Shown piece by piece: positions 55,048 to 63,491 of a stretch of 64,000 nt of DNA. Positions within the stretch are counted from its first letter, which is position 1. Each line of letters begins with the position of its first letter. Source of the stretch: Alistipes sp. GTDB taxonomy: Bacteria; Bacteroidota; Bacteroidia; Bacteroidales; Rikenellaceae. The notes beneath the pieces are model-generated. The model was not told the DNA's origin. It ran no database searches and saw only the letters and a list, made by a program, of their open reading frames with translations. The position numbers and the translations under genes are program-made. Where the stretch lies: positions 1 to 64,000 of the forward strand of contig JALFNK010000004.1 of the NCBI GenBank assembly GCA_022782405.1. The letters are read 5' to 3'.

Positions 55048-56205
55048 ATGAACCGCACCGACCGAAGCGCTCCGAACACCGCTTCCGCCACAAAAACCCC
55101 CGCCGCTCCGCAGCGCCTCCTTTCGCTCGACACGCTGCGCGGCTTCGACATGCTCTTCATCATGGGCTTCGCCGGCCTCGTCGCAAGCCTCTGCCGCCTC
55201 TGGCCCGGAGCCTTCTCCGACTGGATGGCCGCACAGATGGGACACGCCGAGTGGGACGGATTCTTCCACCACGACACGATTTTCCCGCTCTTCCTCTTCA
55301 TCGCCGGCGTCTCGTTCCCCTTCTCGCTGGCCAAGCAGCGCGCGAAAGGGCTCTCCGACGCACGCATCACCGCGAAGGTCATCCGCCGCGGCCTCACGCT
55401 CGTCCTGCTCGGGCTGGTCTACAACGGCCTGTTCCGGCTCGATTTCGAGACCCTGCGGCTGCCGAGCGTACTGGGACGCATCGGCCTTGCATGGATGTTC
55501 GCCGCGCTGATCTACATCTACGGCAACTGCCGCGTCCGCATCGCCGCAGCCGTGGCGCTGCTGGCCGCATACAGCCTCGTGCTGCAGTTCGTCCCGGCGC
55601 CCGATGCCGCAGGGGCCGGGCCGCTGACCATCGAGGGCAACATCGTGGGCTACATCGACCGTTCGGTCATGCCGTCGCACCTCTATCTCGACGGTTTCGA
55701 TCCGGAAGGAATTTTGAGTACCCTCCCGGCCATCGTAACCGCCCTGCTGGGCATGTTCACCGGGGCCTATGTCCGCCGCGAAGAGCCGCACGCAAACGGC
55801 ACGCGCAAGGCCCTCACAATGGCCGGCGGCGCCGTGCTGCTCATCGCCGCAGCACTGCTCTGGAACCTCTGGCAGCCGATCAACAAGAGTCTTTGGAACG
55901 GCGCCTTCGTCTGCGCCGCCGGCGGCTACTCGCTCGGCATGTTCGCCCTGTTCTACTACCTGATCGACGTGAGGCAGTGGCGCCGCTGGACCTTCTTTTT
56001 CAAGGTCATAGGCGTCAATTCGATCACCATCTACCTCGGGCAGCAGATCATCAGCTTCTCCTACACCTCGAAATTCTTTTTCGGAGGGCTCGCCGCCAAG
56101 CTCCCGCCCGAAGCGGGGGCCGTCGTGCTGGGCATCGGCTACATCGCCTGCTGCTGGCTGCTGCTCTGGTTCCTCGACCGACAGCGGATCTACCTCAAGG
56201 TCTGA
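55048..56205 (+). CDS. Multi-pass membrane acyltransferase (DUF5009/NagX, HGSNAT-like)
   Basis: This 385-aa protein has about ten transmembrane helices. The N-terminal signature RLLSLDTLRGFDMLFIMG and the conserved GFFHHDTIFPLFLFIAGVSF with its His pair match the heparan-alpha-glucosaminide N-acetyltransferase-like/DUF5009 family. The loop VLGRIGLAWMFAALI and a C-terminal GVNSITIYLGQQIISFSYTS also agree. Such proteins transfer acetyl from acetyl-CoA across the membrane onto sugars. The substrate is unknown. It begins 7 nt after the U32 gene and ends with a strong terminator. Confidence 0.88.
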   Translation: MNRTDRSAPNTASATKTPAAPQRLLSLDTLRGFDMLFIMGFAGLVASLCRLWPGAFSDWMAAQMGHAEWDGFFHHDTIFPLFLFIAGVSFPFSLAKQRAKGLSDARITAKVIRRGLTLVLLGLVYNGLFRLDFETLRLPSVLGRIGLAWMFAALIYIYGNCRVRIAAAVALLAAYSLVLQFVPAPDAAGAGPLTIEGNIVGYIDRSVMPSHLYLDGFDPEGILSTLPAIVTALLGMFTGAYVRREEPHANGTRKALTMAGGAVLLIAAALLWNLWQPINKSLWNGAFVCAAGGYSLGMFALFYYLIDVRQWRRWTFFFKVIGVNSITIYLGQQIISFSYTSKFFFGGLAAKLPPEAGAVVLGIGYIACCWLLLWFLDRQRIYLKV

Positions 56206-56218
56206 ACTTTTCCCATGG

Positions 56219-56249
56219 AAACGGGGCCCGATCGGTCGGGCCCCGTTTT
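56219..56249 (+). terminator. Terminator of the polyprenyl synthase operon
   Basis: A perfect 13-bp GC-rich stem (56219-56231 with 56236-56248) with a TCGG loop ends in TTTT. Confidence 0.9.
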
Positions 56250-56389
56250 CCTTGCATATTCCAGGGCGGATCGGAGGGTTTCGATTTTTATTTCGGTATG
56301 AAAAATTGTTCGCTTCGTCTTTTTTCATCCGTTTCAAGTCTTATTAAAACGTATTGCAGAAATATTTTATCGAAAAACAACAAAATTTA

Positions 56390-56421
56390 TTTGTTTTTCG
56401 AACTTTTCCGATTTATATTTG
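56390..56421 (+). promoter_or_regulatory. Consensus promoter of the 71-aa protein gene
   Basis: TTTG (56390-56393), a 20-nt AT-rich spacer and TATATTTG (56414-56421) match the consensus. The leader to the ATG at 56452 is about 24-30 nt. The flanking 160 bp (56250-56410) are AT-rich and hold no gene. Confidence 0.75.
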
Positions 56422-56451
56422 CATCACCGAACCGAAAACACCGCTTTTGGC

Positions 56452-56667
56452 ATGAAAATCGAAACCGTCCTGTACACGTTGGCGCTTGTCCTCGCAACGG
56501 CCGCCCTCGGCTTGCATGCAGCCTCACGGCTGCTCTTCCCCGAAACAGGAACGACAGGGAGCATACCGGTCTGGCTGTTGCTCCTCTGCGCAGGAACGCT
56601 GTACGGAAGGAGGGCTATACCGGAAGCCGAAAGCGAAAGACCGATGAATCACAACCAATTAAAATAA
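56452..56667 (+). CDS. 71-aa two-helix membrane protein, function unknown
   Basis: This small product starts MKIETVLYTLALVLATAALG and has two predicted transmembrane helices (about residues 4-22 and 40-52) with a short connecting loop. A polar, charged tail (RRAIPEAESERPMNHNQLK) follows. A consensus promoter lies just upstream and a hairpin with a T-tract downstream, which makes it a credible single-gene unit despite its size. I know no family for it. Confidence 0.65.
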   Translation: MKIETVLYTLALVLATAALGLHAASRLLFPETGTTGSIPVWLLLLCAGTLYGRRAIPEAESERPMNHNQLK

Positions 56668-56740
56668 AAAGTTCAATCGCAGGGAGACCGCCCCGGCTCT
56701 CTTACCGGCCGGCGGAACGGTCCCGACAATAGTTGTGTGG

Positions 56741-56774
56741 CGGGAATCCGGGAAATCCGGGTTCCCGTTTTTTT
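56741..56774 (+). terminator. Terminator-like hairpin after the 71-aa gene
   Basis: The arms CGGGAA (56741-56746) and TTCCCG (56762-56767) pair around a GC-rich loop and are followed by seven T residues. The -7 box of the next gene starts 2 nt after the T-tract. Confidence 0.7.
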
Positions 56775-56776
56775 CG

Positions 56777-56784
56777 TATCTTTG
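56777..56784 (+). promoter_or_regulatory. -7 box of the MFS exporter gene, near-leaderless
   Basis: TATCTTTG is an exact match and ends 7 nt before the ATG at 56792, the same spacing as at hemW. The upstream sequence is the preceding terminator, so no classical -33 box is present. Confidence 0.6.
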
Positions 56785-56791
56785 CGGCGCC

Positions 56792-58201
56792 ATGTCCGTT
56801 TCACCGCATATACCCTCCGCAGACGGCATGCCCATGCCCCGCCGGCTTTGGGCCATTCTGGCCGTAGCGTTCGGCGTCTCGCTCTCGGTCATCGACTCGA
56901 CGATCGCCAACGTCGCCCTGCCGACCATCTCTCGCGCGCTCGACATCTCGTCGGCCGACTCGATCTGGATCGTCAATGCCTACCAGCTCGCCATCATGGT
57001 CTCGCTGCTCTCCTTTTCGGCCCTGGGCGATCTGGTCGGCTACCGCAAGGTCTACATCGGCGGGCTGGCGCTCTTCACCGCCGCCTCGGTGGGCTGCGCC
57101 CTCTCGCAGACGCTCGGGGCACTCGTTGTCGGACGCATCTTCCAGGGCTTCGGGGCCGCAGCCGTAACATCGGTGAACACCACGCTCATCCGCGTGATCT
57201 ATCCCCGCAGCCAGCTCGGGCGCGGCATGGGCATCAACGCCACCGTGGTCGCCGTCTCGTCGGTCGCCGGCCCGACACTTGCTGCCGGCGTGCTCGCCGC
57301 AGCCGATTGGCCGTGGCTATTCGCCGTGAACATCCCCATAGGAATCATCGCCCTTGCGTTGAGCTACCGCTTCCTCCCGCAGAATCCCGTGCGGGTCCGC
57401 GACCACCGTTTCGACTGGCGCGACGCCGTGATGAATGCCCTGACGTTCGGCCTGCTCATGGCCTCCGTCGAGGGATTCTCCCACGGTGTGGATCCCCGTC
57501 TGCTGGCCGCAGGCATCGCGGCGCTGCTCCTGATCGGCTACTTCTTCATCCGCCGCCAGCTGCACGAGCAGTACCCCATCCTGCCGTTCGACCTGCTGCG
57601 CATCCCGATCTTCTCGGTCTCGGTGGCCACGTCGATCTGCTCGTTCCTCGGACAGATGCTCGCCATGGTCGCCCTGCCCTTCTACCTGCAGCACGCCTGC
57701 GGCTACGACGACGTGAGCACCGGACTGCTGCTCACGGCCTGGCCCGCCGTCATCATGGTCGTCGCCCCCGTGGCCGGCATCCTTGTCGAACACATCCACG
57801 CCGGACTGCTCGGCGGCGTGGGCCTGCTGGCCATGACCGCGGGGCTCTTCCTGCTGGCCTTCCTGCCCGAGCACCCCACCGACTTCGAGATCGTCTGGCG
57901 CCTGGTGCTCTGCGGCGCCGGTTTCGGGTTCTTCCAGTCGCCCAACAACAGCATCCTCATCGCCTCGGCTCCTCCCGAGCGCAGCGGATCGGCCAGCGGC
58001 ATGCTCGCCACGGCCCGCCTCGCGGGGCAGACCACCGGCGCCGCGCTGATGGCCCTGCTTTTCCATGTCGCACCCCGCAACAGCACCCATACGGCCCTCA
58101 TGCTCGCCGGATGCTTCGCCTTCGCCGGGGCTGTCATCAGCTTTTCGCGCCTCTCGCTCCCGCTGCCCGAAGGGCTCGGACGCCACAAACACCACGCCTG
58201 A
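56792..58201 (+). CDS. MFS drug:H+ antiporter, DHA2 type
   Basis: This is a 469-aa protein with about 14 transmembrane helices. Helix 1 carries the DHA2 motif VIDSTIANVALPTIS, motif A is LGDLVGYRKVYIGG and motif C is VAVSSVAGPTLAAGVL-like. The EmrB/QacA group exports cationic or lipophilic drugs, or natural amphiphiles, using the proton gradient. There is no adjacent adaptor (EmrA) gene, so it probably works alone. The ATG at 56792 follows a -7 box directly. The stop is 3 nt from the LD-carboxypeptidase start. Confidence 0.92.
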   Translation: MSVSPHIPSADGMPMPRRLWAILAVAFGVSLSVIDSTIANVALPTISRALDISSADSIWIVNAYQLAIMVSLLSFSALGDLVGYRKVYIGGLALFTAASVGCALSQTLGALVVGRIFQGFGAAAVTSVNTTLIRVIYPRSQLGRGMGINATVVAVSSVAGPTLAAGVLAAADWPWLFAVNIPIGIIALALSYRFLPQNPVRVRDHRFDWRDAVMNALTFGLLMASVEGFSHGVDPRLLAAGIAALLLIGYFFIRRQLHEQYPILPFDLLRIPIFSVSVATSICSFLGQMLAMVALPFYLQHACGYDDVSTGLLLTAWPAVIMVVAPVAGILVEHIHAGLLGGVGLLAMTAGLFLLAFLPEHPTDFEIVWRLVLCGAGFGFFQSPNNSILIASAPPERSGSASGMLATARLAGQTTGAALMALLFHVAPRNSTHTALMLAGCFAFAGAVISFSRLSLPLPEGLGRHKHHA

Positions 58202-58204
58202 ACC

Positions 58205-59329
58205 ATGCACCGCACCCTGCCCTGCCTGCTGCTCTGCCTTCTTTTCGCCACGACCGCCCCGGCCGGAACCCGTCCGGAAAACCCGCCGCGGCCCCGCACA
58301 ACCGCATGTCCGGAAGCCGTGCTGCCCGTCATGGAGCTGCCGCGGACCGACAGCATACCGCTCGAGGCCGGAGCCCTCGGCTGCAACCGCACGGCGGACA
58401 CACTGCCCTTCCTGCGCCCCCGTTACCTGCAGGCGGGCGACACGATCGCCGTCGTCTCCCCGGCAGGCCGCATGGCCCGGAAATGCGACACGGCGAAGAT
58501 CCGCCAGCGGCTCGAATCGTGGGACCTGCATGTGAAGTTCGGGACGCACTACGCCGACCGCACGCGCCCCTATTTCGCGGGAAGCGACGCCGAGCGCGCC
58601 GCAGACCTGCAGCGGGCGATCGACGATCCCTCGGTACGGGCGATCCTCGCCTTCCGCGGCGGGTACGGCTCGGTACGCCTGCTTCCGCTGCTCGACCTCA
58701 CGCCGCTGCGCGAAGACCCGAAGTGGATCGCAGGCTTCAGCGACATCACCACGCTGCACCTCGCCCTGCGGCGCCTGGGCATCGAGAGCATCCACGGACA
58801 GATGCCCGCCGGCTTCCGCTTCGACGACAAGGCCGCAGAGGAGGCTCCCTCGTCCGAGGCGCTCCGCCGCGCGCTTTTCGGGGAGTTGGAGCGCATCGAC
58901 CTGCCGCCCCACCCCCGCAACGTCCCCGGCGAGGCGACGGGACGCCTCGCAGGCGGCAACCTGGCCGTGATCTGCGCCGCGGCGGGAACCCCCGAGGAGC
59001 TTCGGACCGACACCCCGACGGTGCTCTTCATCGAGGAGGTCGGCGAATTTCTCTTCCGCATCGACCGCATGATGCAGAGCCTCGAACGCAGCGGCAGGCT
59101 CCGCACGCTGCGGGCCGTCGTCGTGGGGCACTTCACCGACATGATGGGCGGCGAACGCTTCGGCGTGGAAGACCCCTACGAAGTTCTCGACGCCTACCTG
59201 CGCCCGCTGGGCATCCCGGTGATCTATGGCCTTCCGGCCGGACACGAGGACCCCAATCTGGCCCTCTACCTCGGCCGCGAGGTTACGGTGCGCGTCGACA
59301 CGGAGGGCGCCTCGCTGCTCTTCCGATAG
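58205..59329 (+). CDS. S66-family LD-carboxypeptidase
   Basis: This 374-aa exported enzyme has a signal peptide (LPCLLLCLLFATTAPAG) and a ~50-residue Pro-rich linker before the catalytic domain. It removes D-Ala from murein tetrapeptides or hydrolyses related LD bonds. The catalytic Ser is in FRGGYGSVRLLP, Glu in FIEEVGEFLFR and His in GLPAGHEDPNL. The linker and signal make it a periplasmic variant, unlike the cytoplasmic E. coli LdcA. It starts 3 nt after the MFS gene, so the two are cotranscribed. The functional link is unknown. Confidence 0.93.
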   Translation: MHRTLPCLLLCLLFATTAPAGTRPENPPRPRTTACPEAVLPVMELPRTDSIPLEAGALGCNRTADTLPFLRPRYLQAGDTIAVVSPAGRMARKCDTAKIRQRLESWDLHVKFGTHYADRTRPYFAGSDAERAADLQRAIDDPSVRAILAFRGGYGSVRLLPLLDLTPLREDPKWIAGFSDITTLHLALRRLGIESIHGQMPAGFRFDDKAAEEAPSSEALRRALFGELERIDLPPHPRNVPGEATGRLAGGNLAVICAAAGTPEELRTDTPTVLFIEEVGEFLFRIDRMMQSLERSGRLRTLRAVVVGHFTDMMGGERFGVEDPYEVLDAYLRPLGIPVIYGLPAGHEDPNLALYLGREVTVRVDTEGASLLFR

Positions 59330-59481
59330 GCCCGGCCAAGAGACGGCAGGGATGCGGCAGGGATGCGGCAGGGGATACGACCGGGACACGGCGGAGCGCC
59401 GGCACGATCCCGGCGGAAGCACAACCGGGTTCGGGCGACGAAAAATCGCACGCCGCAGGTACGGAATCCGGGATTTTTCCC

Positions 59482-59489
59482 TATTTTTG
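59482..59489 (+). promoter_or_regulatory. -7 box of the aminopeptidase P gene
   Basis: TATTTTTG matches TAnnTTTG and ends 17 nt before the ATG at 59507. Confidence 0.5.
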
Positions 59490-59506
59490 TGGAAAACCGC
59501 AACGTT

Positions 59507-60898
59507 ATGTTCTCTGCAAAAACCTATACCGCGCGCCGCCGTGAGCTGCGCACGAAGATCGGGCAGGGCATCATCCTGCTCCCCGGAAACGGGCTCGCCC
59601 CGAACAACTATCCCAACAACGCCTACTACTTCCGCCAGGACTCGTCGTTCCTCTACTACTTCGGACTGAACATCCCGGCGCTCGTGGGCGTGATCGACGC
59701 CGATACGGGCGAAGAGGCCCTCTACGGCGACGACTTCACCGTCGAGGACATCATCTGGACCGGTCCGCAGCCCACGTTGCGCGAACTGGGCGCCGAGGCG
59801 GGTGTTGCCGCAACCTTCCCCATGGCGGCCCTCGAGGCGCGTCTGCGCAAGGCCATCGCCCTGGGTCGCCGTATCCACTACCTGCCCCCCTACCGCGGGG
59901 AGACGAAGCTCCAGCTCTCGGCCCTGCTGGGCATCAAACCCGCGCTGCTGCACGAATACAAGTCGGTGGAGCTGATGTTCGCCGTGGCCGAGATGCGCGA
60001 GAAGAAGAGCGCCGAGGAGATCGAGGAGATGGAGCGCGCCTTCGAAATCGGGTACCGCATGCACACGCTGGCCATGCAGATGTGCCGCCCGGGCATCGTC
60101 GAGCGCGAGATCGCCGGCGCCATCGAGGGTGTGGCCAAATCCTACGGCGCGGGGCTCTCGTTCCCCTCGATCGTCTCGCAGCACGGCGAGACGCTCCACA
60201 ACCTGCACTGCGACGGCGTGCTCGAGGAGGGTCGCCTGCTGCTGTGCGACGCCGGCGCCGAGACGGTGAACAACTACTGCTCGGACCACACGCGCACCTA
60301 CCCCGTCAGCGGACGCTTCACGCAGAAACAGAAGGATATCTACAACATCGTCCTCGCGGCCCACGACCATGTGGCCCGCATCGTCAAGCCCCACATGATG
60401 TACACCGAAATCCACAATGCAGCCTACCTCACGCTGGCCGAAGGGCTCGTCGCCCTGGGGCTGCTGCACGGCACGGCGGCCGACGCCGTGGCTTCGGGTG
60501 CCATGACGATGCTCATGCCCCACGGCCTGGGACACGGCCTGGGCATGGACGTCCACGACTGCGAGGCGATGGGCGAGCGGTCGTTCGACTTCGCGTCGAT
60601 CGCCGACCGTGCGGCCCGCTCGGCGACATGCGTCTACCGCAGCGCCTGGCGCATCGAGCCCGGCACGGTGATGACCGACGAACCGGGACTCTACTTCATC
60701 CCGGCACTCATCGACAAGTGCCGCGCCGAAGGACTTTACAAGGGTATCGTCGATTACGACGCCCTGGACTCCTACCGCGATTTCGGCGGCATCCGCATCG
60801 AGGACGACATCCTCGTAACGGAGACCGGCAGCCGGATACTCGGCAACAAGCGCATTCCCTGCACGGTCGAGGAGCTCGAGGCCGTCGTCGGAAAATAG
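59507..60898 (+). CDS. Xaa-Pro aminopeptidase (aminopeptidase P, M24B)
   Basis: This 463-aa metallopeptidase releases N-terminal residues from Xaa-Pro peptides. The N-terminal creatinase-like domain includes NNAYYFRQDSSFLYYFGL. The pita-bread catalytic domain has the five metal ligands in LLLCDAGAETVNNYCSDHTR, HGLGHGLGMDVHD, GTVMTDEPGLYF and GIRIEDDILVT. The start at 59507 gives MFSAKTYTARRREL; the longer open frame overlaps the promoter. It is a monocistronic cytoplasmic gene. Confidence 0.95.
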   Translation: MFSAKTYTARRRELRTKIGQGIILLPGNGLAPNNYPNNAYYFRQDSSFLYYFGLNIPALVGVIDADTGEEALYGDDFTVEDIIWTGPQPTLRELGAEAGVAATFPMAALEARLRKAIALGRRIHYLPPYRGETKLQLSALLGIKPALLHEYKSVELMFAVAEMREKKSAEEIEEMERAFEIGYRMHTLAMQMCRPGIVEREIAGAIEGVAKSYGAGLSFPSIVSQHGETLHNLHCDGVLEEGRLLLCDAGAETVNNYCSDHTRTYPVSGRFTQKQKDIYNIVLAAHDHVARIVKPHMMYTEIHNAAYLTLAEGLVALGLLHGTAADAVASGAMTMLMPHGLGHGLGMDVHDCEAMGERSFDFASIADRAARSATCVYRSAWRIEPGTVMTDEPGLYFIPALIDKCRAEGLYKGIVDYDALDSYRDFGGIRIEDDILVTETGSRILGNKRIPCTVEELEAVVGK

Positions 60899-60922
60899 CA
60901 AGGCGGATACGCCGTCAGGAGA

Positions 60923-60953
60923 GGACGCCCGGAGCCGATCGCTCCGGGCGTCC
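60923..60953 (+). terminator. Terminator-like hairpin after the aminopeptidase gene
   Basis: A perfect 13-bp GC-rich stem (60923-60935 with 60941-60953) with a 5-nt loop lies 24 nt after the stop. No T-tract follows. Confidence 0.6.
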
Positions 60954-61090
60954 GTCGTTGCAGGAAGGTCCGTCGTTTCGGGCGTCCGCCTGCTGCGGAA
61001 CCGCGCAGAAAATGCCTGTCCCGAACCGGACGGGATACCTCCGAAACTGCGGAAAGTTTCGCCCCGAAAGGCAAAAAAAGCGTTCCGGGG

Positions 61091-61120
61091 CTTGTTTATC
61101 CCGATTTTTTCGTATATTTA
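61091..61120 (+). promoter_or_regulatory. Probable promoter of the EF-G paralogue gene
   Basis: CTTG (61091-61094) and TATATTTA (61113-61120) with an 18-nt spacer approximate the consensus (7/8 in the -7 box). The leader to 61163 is about 36-42 nt. Confidence 0.5.
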
Positions 61121-61162
61121 TAGTCGGCTAAACGAAAATCAACCTTAAAACCATAGTCGAAT

Positions 61163-63319
61163 ATGAAAAACTATTCAGCAAAAGAGATCAAGAACATCGT
61201 ACTCATCGGCGCGCCCGGCACGGGAAAAACTACCCTTGCCGAAGCGATGGCCTATGAGGGTAAGGTCATCGACCGCAGGGGTAGTATCGAGACGAACAAC
61301 ACGCTCTCGGACAACACGGACATCGAGCACGAATACAAGCGCTCGATCTACTCCACGATCCTCTTCACGGAATTCATGGACCGCAAGCTGAACATCATCG
61401 ACTGCCCGGGCTCGGACGACTTCTGCGGCAACCTCTTCTCGGCCTTCAAGGTCGGCGACGTCGGCGTCTTCCTCTTCAACGCCCAGAACGGCTGGGAGGT
61501 CGGCAGCGAAATACAGGCCCGCTACGCCCGTCTGCTCAAGAAACCCGTCATCGGCGTCATCAACCAGCTCGATGCCGACAAGGCCAACTTCGAGGCCGCC
61601 TTCGAATCGATCCGCGCCGCCTCGCGCGTGAAGCCCGTGCTGGTGCAGTACCCCGTAAACCAGGGGGCGGGATTCGATGCCTTCATCGACGTGCTGATGA
61701 TGAAGATGTACCGCTTCAAGGACCACGACGGCCACCGCGAGGAGCTCGAAATCCCCGCCGAGGAGATGGAGCGCGCCCAGGCGCTCAACAAGGAACTCGT
61801 CGAGATGGCCGCCGAGCACGACGAGGCCCTCATGGAGCTCTACTTCGACAAGGGAACCCTCACGCAGGACGACATCCGCGCCGGCCTGAAGATCGGCGTC
61901 TCGAAACGCGAGGTGATGCCCATCTTCTGCACCAGCGGCAAGTACGACATCGGCACCAAGCGCCTCATGGAGTTCATCATCAACGTGGCGCCCGGACCGC
62001 TCAAGGCCCCGGCCTTCCTCTCGACCGAGGGTGAGGAGCTTGTGGCCGACGAGACGGCACCCGCCGTGGCCTTCGTCTTCAAGAGCCAGGTCGAGCAGCA
62101 TATCGGCGAGATCACCTACTTCCGCGTCATCCGCGGCAAGATCACCGAGGGCACCGAGCTGGTGAACACCCGCACGGGCAACAAGGAGAAACTCTCGCAG
62201 CTCTTCGCCGTGGCAGGCAAGAACCGCATCAAGGTTACGGAGCTCTCGGCCGGCGACATCGGCTGCACCGTCAAGCTCAAGGGCACGCGCACGAACGACA
62301 CGCTCGCATCCGCCGCAGCGCCCGTTACGGTCGAACCGATCGTCTTCCCCGAGCCGCGCTACCGCGCCGCCATCAAGTGCAAGGAGCAGAGCGACGAGGA
62401 GAAGCTGGGCAAGATCCTCAATGACGCGAAGTTCGAAGACCCCACGATTCTGGTCGAGTACTCCAAGGAGCTCAAGCAGACGATCATCCAGGGTCAGGGC
62501 GAACACCACCTGAACATCCTCCGCTCGCGCATCGAGAAGGAGAACAAGCTCTCCTACGAATACATCGCCCCGAAGATCCCCTACCGCGAGACCATCACGA
62601 AGGTCGCACAGGCCGACTACCGCCACAAGAAGCAGTCGGGCGGCGCCGGACAGTTCGGCGAGGTGCACCTGATCATCGAACCCTACTACGAGGGCATCGC
62701 CGAGCCGAAGAACTACAAGGTTCCCGGCAAGGGCGACATGGTCGTGAACATCAAGTCGAAGGAGGAGTACGACCTGGCCTGGGGCGGCAAGCTGCAGTTC
62801 TACTCGGCGATCGTCGGCGGCGCCATCGACGCACGCTTCATGCCGGCGATCCTGAAGGGTATCATGGAGAAGATGGACGAGGGCCCGCTGACGGGATCCT
62901 ACGCCCGCGACATCCGCGTCGTGGTCTACGACGGCAAGATGCACCCGGTGGATTCGAACGAAATCTCGTTCAAGCTCGCCGCACGCAACGCCTTCAAGGA
63001 GGCATTCCGCAATGCCGGGCCCAAGATCATGGAGCCGATCTACAACGTCGAGGTCCTCGTACCCTCGGAGTACATGGGCGCCGTGATGAGCGACCTGCAG
63101 AACCGCCGCGCGATGATCGCCGGCATGGAGTCCGACAAGGGCTTCGACCGCCTGAACGCCCTCGTGCCGCTGGCCGAACTCTACCGCTATTCGACGACCC
63201 TTTCGTCGCTCACGTCGGGATCGGCCACCTACACGATGAAGTTCTCCTCCTACGAGCAGGTGCCTGCCGACGTACAGGAGAAGCTGCTCAAGGCCTATAC
63301 CGACACCGACGAGGAGTAA
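61163..63319 (+). CDS. Elongation factor G paralogue with altered GTPase motifs (EF-G2 type)
   Basis: This 718-aa protein has the full EF-G domain order: G domain, domain II (EITYFRVIRGKITEGTELVN), domain III, domain IV (HKKQSGGAGQFGEVHLIIEP) and domain V (VLVPSEYMGAVMSDLQNRR). The G motifs differ from housekeeping EF-G. G1 is GAPGTGKTT (residues 16-24) instead of GHVDAGKTT. G3 is DCPGSDDF, so the catalytic His is Ser84. G4 is NQLD instead of NKMD. The ERGITI switch-I motif is absent (HEYKRSIYST). Bacteroides thetaiotaomicron has an EF-G2 paralogue, reported to lack GTPase activity and to be needed under carbon limitation; this protein looks like its counterpart. The housekeeping fusA must lie elsewhere in the genome. 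Confidence 0.9.
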   Translation: MKNYSAKEIKNIVLIGAPGTGKTTLAEAMAYEGKVIDRRGSIETNNTLSDNTDIEHEYKRSIYSTILFTEFMDRKLNIIDCPGSDDFCGNLFSAFKVGDVGVFLFNAQNGWEVGSEIQARYARLLKKPVIGVINQLDADKANFEAAFESIRAASRVKPVLVQYPVNQGAGFDAFIDVLMMKMYRFKDHDGHREELEIPAEEMERAQALNKELVEMAAEHDEALMELYFDKGTLTQDDIRAGLKIGVSKREVMPIFCTSGKYDIGTKRLMEFIINVAPGPLKAPAFLSTEGEELVADETAPAVAFVFKSQVEQHIGEITYFRVIRGKITEGTELVNTRTGNKEKLSQLFAVAGKNRIKVTELSAGDIGCTVKLKGTRTNDTLASAAAPVTVEPIVFPEPRYRAAIKCKEQSDEEKLGKILNDAKFEDPTILVEYSKELKQTIIQGQGEHHLNILRSRIEKENKLSYEYIAPKIPYRETITKVAQADYRHKKQSGGAGQFGEVHLIIEPYYEGIAEPKNYKVPGKGDMVVNIKSKEEYDLAWGGKLQFYSAIVGGAIDARFMPAILKGIMEKMDEGPLTGSYARDIRVVVYDGKMHPVDSNEISFKLAARNAFKEAFRNAGPKIMEPIYNVEVLVPSEYMGAVMSDLQNRRAMIAGMESDKGFDRLNALVPLAELYRYSTTLSSLTSGSATYTMKFSSYEQVPADVQEKLLKAYTDTDEE

Positions 63320-63342
63320 TCCCCCGGAAAATACGCTGTACG

Positions 63343-63376
63343 GACGCCGCTGCGGGAAACACCCCGCGGCGGCGTC
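63343..63376 (+). terminator. Terminator-like hairpin after the EF-G paralogue
   Basis: A long GC-rich stem (arms GACGCCGC and GCGGCGTC plus an inner CGGG/CCCG pairing) is followed by GTCTTT. It is strong in pairing but has only a short T-run. Confidence 0.7.
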
Positions 63377-63402
63377 GTCTTTCAGAGCCCCGGATGCGCG
63401 CG

Positions 63403-63419
63403 AACGTTAAATTAACGTT
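63403..63419. promoter_or_regulatory. Inverted repeat upstream of the phosphate transporter gene
   Basis: The arms AACGTTAA (63403-63410) and TTAACGTT (63412-63419) surround one central base. It lies about 40 nt upstream of the -7 box, a typical site for an activator or repressor. The regulator is unknown. Confidence 0.45.
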
Positions 63420-63459
63420 AATATTGTACTACGGTTCCGTTTCATTGGCTTTTTCTCCG

Positions 63460-63467
63460 TAAATTTG
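63460..63467 (+). promoter_or_regulatory. -7 box of the phosphate transporter gene
   Basis: TAAATTTG matches TAnnTTTG and ends 24 nt before the ATG at 63492. No good -33 box was found. Confidence 0.5.
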
Positions 63468-63491
63468 TTCAGAATTTGCACAGAATCAAGC

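Noticed and set aside
56737..59544. 935-codon plus-strand frame across the MFS and LD-carboxypeptidase genes
   Set aside because: It is an Arg/Pro-rich out-of-frame translation of two well-recognised genes.
57317..60901. 1194-codon minus-strand frame opposite the MFS to aminopeptidase genes
   Set aside because: It is antisense to three real genes and spans their promoters and stops; it only reflects base composition.
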